A stretch of 64,000 bases of DNA from Voacanga thouarsii (taxonomy: Eukaryota > Streptophyta > Magnoliopsida > Gentianales > Apocynaceae), in assembly GCA_026120185.1 (NCBI GenBank), contig JANUWF010002120.1:310001-374000 (forward strand). The letters are read 5' to 3'. The position numbers and the translations under genes are program-made. The notes beneath the pieces are model-generated. The model saw only the letters and a list, made by a program, of their open reading frames with translations, ran no database searches and had not been told where the DNA came from. Numbering within the stretch: the first letter of the stretch is position 1; each line of letters begins with the position of its first letter. Of this stretch, positions 56,928 to 64,000 are shown one piece after another.

Positions 56928-59900
56928 TGTAACACTCCTACTAAAGACAATAGCAGAAGCATATCAATACTGGGTATTGCTCCGTCTAGTTTTCTAGATA
57001 TAGGGTCTTTATAACGAAAATAACAGAGTAATTATAGATATAAGGTCCAAACTCAACAATATCCTATACTAATGGCCACACGTATGCATCTATCAGAGAA
57101 TCTCATGCATGCCATCTCTAACTATAATAGAATAAAGTACATAACTAAAAAGGAAACCGTACAGACCTATACTGCTGATATGTGGTATCGTCTTTCTATC
57201 CGTAGGTTCATGCAGCTCTGGATCTTACAAAAAGGTAAGAAAAAGACACGTGTGATTGATGAATCACCCAGTGAGTCCCGTATGTGCTAGTGCTTTAAGA
57301 AAGAATAGAGTACATAAAATTTTTATGGGATAGCATATCATTTGTTTACTGAAAACAATTCTAAAATTCTCTAAAGAAGAGTTAATCCAGAACTGAATTA
57401 TTTTTGAAAAACTGTATTTTACTTTCAAAGCATTGCCCAAATTTTGAAATCACAGGCACTTCTCTAATAGAAGGTTGGTTTGTATGCAAGTCTCGTAGTC
57501 CTTGCCTTCGGTGCTACGTATCATTGTACTGAGACCGTCGCCTCCAGTACTCAATCCATGCATCGTTGGAAAATAAATACACCGTAGCATACTACAATCA
57601 ACAAGTGTAAATAGCACATAATCTTTTACTTGTTACTATAAGCCAGGAGTCACAATCCTGACATTAATCACCATCGAGGTAGCAAGGGGTTTGAACAATG
57701 CCAGGTGTCCAGCCTAACCCGGGAATAACCCAAATCATAAAGTGCACATAAGGTACGACAATTGTCGGAAACTAGACGGCTAGGCAGGATGACGTATCCC
57801 AATGTTCTGTTACCCTGTTTGGAGTAAGACAATTTCCAGAACTAGCTAGGTTGCTTAGGGTCGTCTATCTCTAACCTGAGCTAGTGCAAAGATCAAAATC
57901 CTTACTGAGTACTCAACGTCACTAATACCAACCCCTTTTGACTGATCAAGCCAGAAGGCTATCTGATTCCATAGGATTTTCAAATCAAACATTTTAGAGC
58001 AAAATAACATTTTTCAGAATTTGATCTCACTGACTCGCAAGCTAGATCACAATTCCCATAGGCCTTGCAGGCCCATTCAATTCATTCGATGTGCACATCA
58101 AGCCAATAAAATAATTTTAGGAATCAAAATGTCATTTTCCAAAAGTTAATCTCATCACGAGAGATCATTTTCAAAAAATCATGTCAAAACAGGTTAAAGA
58201 GTTCTTTTTAGACATCAAAACCAGTTTCCAAGAATATTCAGGTCGTTTTCCCCGTACTCGATCACAAAAGTCATTTCTAAGGTTATTCGGGTCATTTTAC
58301 CCATACCCGATTCCAAAAGACTTTTCGAGGGTATTCGGATTATTTCACCCTTACCCAATTTGAAAAGTGTTCACAAGAGTTCTAATAAGGATATTTCAGT
58401 CATTTACCGAATACCCGATTGCAAAGGTTAAAATATTCTAATAAGGATATTTGGCTCATTTTCTAAATACCCAATTCTAAAAGTAACTCATTTCAAGAAA
58501 TCTAGAATTCTAATCCCAAAAGAGGATTAAATTCAAAGTTTCCAAACATATTTTCCTAAAATGTTACAATAAGGGCATTCTAGTCAATTTATTTATACCC
58601 GATTCGAAAATTAACCATTTTTTGAAAATACCAAAGTATTTAATCTAAAAAGGACTAAATTCACAAAATTCATGCTTTAATCATCCATTAAGGTTTTCAA
58701 GCCAATTATGAAGTTTATTCAAGCCCAGAATGGCACAACACAATTCTTACTCGGATAAACTTTAAATCCATTTAGGGAATACCAAAACAGTATAAAAAAT
58801 AGTATTTCATGGAAAGATGAAGCAAACTAGCTTTCAAAAGGTTTTAGAAATCAAAAGGACCCACCTCGTATTCTAATCAACTCTTTCCGTTTACGGCTGT
58901 TCATCCGCCGTTTCTACTGTTTTCAACGTTCCGTTGGCCGTTTGCCAATAAACCTACACCAAACATCGTTTTTGGGTCAAATCATGTTTGGCCAAAAAAT
59001 AGTTGATGGTTAGCCGATGCCCAACCGACGTGCCCGATGGGTAGTTGACGTCCAACCGACGTTTAGCTGACGGTTAAGGAAAACGTTCAACTTTCGTTCA
59101 CGTCATTTTTTTAACGTTTTTTCGATTCTTTTTTTTTTTATTTTTCCACATAGTTTCTCCCTTCATATATAGGGGATTAACTTCATATTTTGCATTCATT
59201 TCATCCAAAATTTCACAATTAATCATCCTTAAGTTCATCCATTTTCAAACTTATTTTTCTGGAATTTCACTTCTTGACACATGATTTTGTTTTGCACATA
59301 ACTTTCAATCCACAACTCTAATTTGGCTGTATGATATACCAAAACGACTTTAAGACTCTTAACTTTAATTCTATATAAGCCTATTTCAGAGTTCTAATTC
59401 TATATCACACGCTACTGGGCAAAAACAGCCCCATTAGTTTTGCTTCAATTCCACTATTCATACTTTCCTTTGTTTTCCTCTAGCTTTTAACACCTTGGAA
59501 CCATTAATTCATTCAATTATCCTTCAAATCATCTTTAATTCTATGATCTCCATATTTCAATAGCTCACAAGATTCATGCTTATTCAACACAAATTCACTT
59601 CTTCTAATCAAAAGCTAGTATAATTCATTTTTCCAATCAAGTAACTTCGATTTTCATTCTACTTTGGTCATCCTCTCATTAGCCAAAAGCAATCCTTCAA
59701 ATTACCATACATATTCAGTTCTTCCTCACACAAAACATTATCCATAAACCTTCTAGGCAGCTAGCACACATAAGGATACACAAGGTTTATACACAAAGTT
59801 CACAAACCCTAGCTTTTGATCTAAAATAAAGAAATGAAAATCATGTTTACATGTTAAAACTCATACCAAAATAATCACCATAATGAGATCTATGACTTTA

Positions 59901-59961
59901 ATTCTTGAAGCATAGACTTTTATTTCTTATGTAGGATCTCTTGGCTTTATTTTGCTCCAAG

Positions 59962-59996
<35 letters not shown>

Positions 59997-60994
59997 CTTT
60001 CTTCTCTCTTATTTTTCGTTTTCTTCCTATTTTCTCTAGCTTTTCTTTCCTTTTCTTTCTTTCTTCTTTTTCTATTCCTTATGGATGAATTTCTTGCTGA
60101 AATTCAACTCCTCAACCACCATTCTTGGTCAAATATTGGCCATTTACTTCTCATTTTCATTAATTGTATGCTGGTTAAAGCATAGGTGTGTTCCAATGAA
60201 AAATTTACACACTATTTCACTTATTTTTTCTTCCTCAAAATTTCCCTTCATTTCTTCTTGCATGGCTGCCAGTTTCTTGGCGAATTTCCAGCCATTCATT
60301 CATCTTCTCATGGTCCAAACATTATCCAATCATATTACACAAGACCTTAATCAAACAGGCCCACAAGTGATTTGTTCCAATTACAAAATTACACATAATT
60401 CTTTATTTATTTTGTAATCCTTTAATTCCATGCATCTTGCATGAACCCTTCATGAAACCTCTCTTGAATTGACACATGTCCATAGGCTGCCAATCACAAA
60501 ATGCCACACGCACAAATTTTAATCGCAATTTTCTATTTTCCTTAGAAATAACCAAAATTGGGTCCGGAATGGAAAAATATTTTATTTCACCATTCTACTC
60601 CAAAAATTTCACTAAATCCATTGATAATATTTAAATTCTTCAATTCCTTCTTAGTTTGGTCAAATTTGTGGTCAAAATTGCGGGTATGGTCAAAATGACG
60701 AAAATGCTTTCGGTGACCCAAATAGCATAATTTACTCCAAAATGTGTGTTTCATCGCACTGATCAATTTCTCTTCTCAGTGTACTCTCAAATTCTTAGTT
60801 TATTATTAATAGTAACCTTCCAAAGATTTAGGGTATGGGTAGAACAAAATAATTACATCCAGTTCCCGATAAAATATTATTGTACCAAAATATTTGTCTT
60901 ATTACTCTGATCAACTTTTGTTGTAGCCATTGATATAAATTCTCATCCTATTACAATTAACATCCAATCGAAGATAAAGATATGGGATATTATA
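56928..60994 (-). repeat. 3' LTR of the chromovirus, 4067 bp
   Basis: On the minus strand it begins TATAATATCCCATATC (expected TGTAATATCCC) and ends AGGAGTGTTACA. It includes the GGGTCTTTATAA block (57002-57013 on plus), the GAGTACTCAACG block (57906-57917) and an (AC)16 microsatellite (59963-59994). A CpG-rich segment of GTTGG/GTCGG-like repeats is at about 58980-59100. Frames inside it (57072-57290, 58181-58363, 59952-60417) are not genes. Confidence 0.85.
59963..59994. repeat. (AC)16 microsatellite
   Basis: An uninterrupted run within the chromovirus LTR. It follows CTCCAAGAA, a block that in related LTRs reads AAGAACACCAAGAACAC, so it likely expanded from that motif. Confidence 0.95.
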
Positions 60995-61010
60995 TTCTCC
61001 CCTCCTTACA
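60995..61010 (-). promoter_or_regulatory. Polypurine tract of the chromovirus
   Basis: Minus-strand TGTAAGGAGGGGAGAA abuts the LTR and follows TTTCGAGGACGAAATTTTT, which overlaps the end of the polyprotein, as is usual in Tekay/Del elements. Confidence 0.85.
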
Positions 61011-62380
61011 AAAAATTTCGTCCTCGAAATTAGCTTACACCTAGAATCAATCTAGATACTTTTTCAACATTTTCGCTTTCATTTCCCAAGTTATATCTTG
61101 CACAAGATGATGATTCTACAATATTTGTACAAGTGGAATTTTCTTATTCCGCAATTCCTTTTCAGCATACTCCAAGATTTTAATAGGCTTTTCCTCATAC
61201 TTCAAGCTTGGAGTCTTCTCAATGGGTTCTTCATTCAATATGTGGGCAAGATCAACCACATACTTCTGAAGTTGGGATACATGAAATACGTTGTGAATAC
61301 CTTAAAGCTCTATGGGTAACTCCAATCGGTAAGCTACTTTCCCAATCCTCTTGATAGTAGGGAATAGTCCTACGTACCTGAATGCTAATTTCTTTTCTTA
61401 TTCTTTGATTCCTAATTGTCGCTGTGGAGTCAACTTCAAGAATACATGATCTCATTCTACAAATTCCAAATCTCACTTACGTCAATTTGCATGACTTTTT
61501 TGTCTACTCTGAGCTGCCTCCAACTTGATTTTAATCATCTTCACATCTATCAAACTTTTCAAAATCAAGGGCATCTTATTCACCTGCCCTTCATCCTAGA
61601 CTACATTTCCTTTCATATAGAGCTTTAAATGGGGCCATTCCAATTCGTATGCAAATTCTACATACACTAAATTATCAATCCGCTTAGTTCCAAAAATCTA
61701 AAGCACAAGCCCGTAACATATCTTATAAAATCCTATTTACTCGTGCAGTCTGTCTATCTATTTGTAGGTGCATTGCTATACTAAACTTTAAGGTTGTCCT
61801 ATATCTCTGCTACAATTTAGTCTAAAACTCTGAAGTAAATCTAGGATCTCGATCCGACATAATATTAGAGGGTACTCCATGAAGTCTGATCACTTCCTCC
61901 ACATATATTTTACTTAACTTCTCTAAAGAATCCCATTGATTAATAGGGATGAAATAAGCGGACTTAGTCAGTCAATCTACTATCACCCATATAGTATCTC
62001 GCTGTCCTACTGCTATGGGTAATCTTGTAATAAAATCCATAATAATTTCCTCCCATTTCCATGATGGAGTAGGCAATGGTTGTAGTAACCCTCTAGGCGG
62101 TTGTTGATCGGCTTTCACTTGTTAACAAGTTAAACATCAAGTTACAGTGTCTAAAATATCCTTTTTCATACCGATCCACCAATAATGCCATTTTAAGTCC
62201 TGATACATCTTTACTGCTCCTGGATGGATGGTACACTTACTTTGATGTGTTTTTGTTAAAATATCCTGTCTCATTGCAGATTGCTTCGGAATACAATACT
62301 AATTTCGGTAATAAATAATTCTATCATTATCCCTTCGAAACTCATCTCCTCCTTTTGCACCAACCCTTGGCAACTCTTCA
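61011..62380 (-). pseudogene. Chromovirus integrase and chromodomain
   Basis: Minus-strand: zinc-binding region with KMYQDLKWHYWWIGMKKDIL and CLTC (about 62130-62220), core [10 protein letters not shown] (about 62045-62075), IMSDRDPRFTSEF (about 61825-61865), then QTARVNRIL near 61735-61760, where the catalytic Glu expected in QSER is Ala. C-terminal GPF-like region follows, then the chromodomain EEKPIKILEYAEKELRNKKI and LWNHHLVQDITWE (about 61050-61215). Several stops, for example at about 61740 and 62000. The chromodomain would have guided insertion to chromatin marks. Confidence 0.85.
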
Positions 62381-63990
62381 TTTTTATCTTGTTCTTCCTT
62401 CAACTATTGTAGGAAAGTAGGTTGAATGAAAAATATTACTCAGCGTTATTTCTCTATCTACTGCAAATGTTTCTAATTTTAGGATTTGTAACATCCGAAG
62501 AGTTGATAAGTTCACTTTCCAAGTAAGGGCATTTGCTATTATGTTTGCTTTTCCAGGATGATACTTAATTAGACACTGAAATTCTTCCAGAAATTTCATC
62601 CACCGACGTTGTCTCATATTCAAATCCTTCTGGGTAAAACATACTTTAAACTCATGTGGTCTATGAAGACCTCAAACTCAGCTCCATACAAATAATGTCT
62701 CCACTTCTTAAGCGTAAATACAATAGCTACCAACTTTAGGTCATATGTAGGATAATTCTTCTCATGAGGTTTCAATTTCCTAGATATAGGCTGTCACATT
62801 TCTTTCTTGAATCAATACTCCTCCCAATCCTTTCTTTGATGCATCCATGTACACCTCATAAGGTTTATCCATTTTTGGCAATGCCAAATAGGTGCAGAAC
62901 TTAACCTCTTCTTCAGTTCCTAAAAACTTTTCTTACACTTCTCGGTCCAAACATTTGGAACTTCCTTTTGGGTGAGTCGAGTCAAAGGTAAAGCTATCTT
63001 AGAAAATTCCTCAATAAACCTCCGATAATATCCTACTAATCCTAGAAAACTTCGTATTTCAGCTGGAGTCTCAGGATGTTTCCAATTTATCATCGCTTTG
63101 ACTTTTGCAAGGTCTACTATAATCCCATCTTTATATATCACATGTCTAAAAAATGCTACTTTTTGTTGCCAAAACTCACACTTACTAAATTTTGCATACA
63201 ATTTAGCTTCTCTTAATTTCCCTAAGACTTTTCAAATGTGCTATTCTTGGGGATCTTTGGAGTATACCAGAATGTCATTTATGAATATAACCACAAAATT
63301 ATCTAAGTATAGCCAAAATGTCCAGTGCATTGGGTCTATGAGAATAGTAGGGTATTAGTAACACCAAAGGGCATCACTACAAATTTAAAATGCCCATATC
63401 GTATGTTAAATACAATTCTCGATATATTCTTTTTCCAAATCCAAACTTGGTAATATCCTTGCCTCATGTCTAACTTTAAGAATCATCCTGCTCTTTGTAA
63501 TTGATCAAACAATTCATCAATCATTGGTAATGGATATTTATTCTTTATCATTACTACATTTAAGCCTCACAATTTTATACACATCTATAATGACCCATTT
63601 TTCTTCTTAACAAACAATACAGGTGCTCCATAAGGTGAAGTACTTGGCCGAATGAACCCTTACTCCATTAATTCCTGTAGTTGTTTCTTGAGCTCCTGTA
63701 ATTCTATGGGTGTCATTCTATAAGAAGTTCTTGAAATTGGTTCTGCCGATGGCACTAGATTAATGAAAAACTCTACTTCTCTCTCTGGTGGTAATTCCTT
63801 CAATTCTGCTTGAAAAAACATCTAAATACTCATTCACAACAGGAACATCTTCAAGCTTCTTAACCTCTCCTGGATTATTAATTACATAAGCCAAGTATCT
63901 TGTGCACCCTTTCCTAATCGTCTTCCGGGCCTTGAGTCTAGATACAAAAGTATTACTTTTCCTTCTAGTCCCACCTATAAATTCCAATAT
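62381..63990 (-). pseudogene. Chromovirus protease linker, RT and RNase H
   Basis: Minus-strand: FVSRLKARKTIRKGCTRYLA and [14 protein letters not shown] (about 63840-63950), SPYGAPVLFVKKKNGSL (about 63590-63640), LDMRQGYYQV (about 63440-63480), catalytic box FINDILVYS (about 63260-63287) in which the first Asp of FIDD is Asn, then MYAKFSKCEFWQQ and EIRSFLGLVGYYRRFIEEFS (62920-63201), RNase H YMDASKKGLGGVLIQE (about 62810-62860), and RQRRWMKFLEEFQCLIKYHP (62540-62620). Stops and frameshifts, for example near 63360 and 62700. Confidence 0.88.
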
Positions 63991-64000
63991 AGTTTCCCAG

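Larger units (their letters stand above)
56928..64000 (-). mobile_element. Tekay/Del-type chromovirus (Ty3/gypsy), 3' half, minus strand
   Basis: Read on the minus strand from 64000: protease/RT linker, RT, RNase H, integrase, chromodomain, polypurine tract and a 4.07-kb LTR. RT before integrase defines Ty3/gypsy. The chromodomain right after integrase and the very long LTR with TGTAATATCCC-type start are Tekay/Del features. It is inserted into the RT of the copia element at 56927. The 5' LTR and gag lie beyond the window. Confidence 0.88.

Noticed and set aside
59952..60185. ORF starting with a Thr-His repeat
   Set aside because: It is encoded by the (AC)n microsatellite and T-rich LTR sequence.

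Overview
This is a stretch of repetitive nuclear DNA from a flowering plant, probably a eudicot (order not determinable from the sequence). It is AT-rich, has no operon-like coding, and almost everything recognisable is LTR retrotransposon: Ty1/copia and Ty3/gypsy elements inserted into one another, nearly all broken by stops, frameshifts and deletions. No complete host gene, rRNA, true tRNA gene, CRISPR array or intact mobile element was found. The only candidate host sequence is two short open blocks behind splice-acceptor-like sites near 1.7 and 2.2 kb.

Layout. 1-2258: unassigned DNA with the possible exon relics. 2259-18331 (+): a Sirevirus-type copia element with a truncated 5' LTR, gag, protease, integrase, RT, RNase H, a separate env-like ORF region, several polypurine tracts and a complete 3' LTR. 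It carries two nested solo LTRs, 6786-11035 (perfect 5-bp TSD, inside RT) and 12370-13886 (between pol and the env-like region). 18332-19639: unassigned. 19640-33884 (-): one copia element read from right to left and split into pieces (integrase 33633-33884; integrase/RT/RNase H 27184-29342; RNase H end 19640-19794). It is interrupted by a gypsy element (19795-27183, itself holding a 2.0-kb solo copia LTR with perfect TSD), and by a fused pair of LTR fragments (29343-31202 and 31203-33632, the latter holding another solo copia LTR with perfect TSD). 33885-42001: a small LTR fragment, then a roughly 1.9-kb copia LTR split by a 6.1-kb non-autonomous gypsy element (34550-40643, perfect TSD).

42177-52401 (+): a gypsy deletion derivative in an internal-LTR-internal-LTR arrangement, with gag and protease but no RT or integrase, cut by a solo LTR (42988-46101, TSD) and a truncated LTR (50332-52123). 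52406-56927 (+): a copia gag-pol remnant. 56928-64000 (-): the 3' half of a Tekay/Del-type chromovirus with a 4.07-kb LTR, chromodomain, integrase, RNase H and RT, running off the window end.

The parts form a readable insertion history rather than a working system. The points most worth checking are a tRNA-like block carried inside one LTR subfamily, a conserved terminal module shared by five divergent LTRs, the Sirevirus env-like region with its multiple polypurine tracts, the possible host exons at the left edge, and a perfect 47-bp tandem duplication in a copia integrase.
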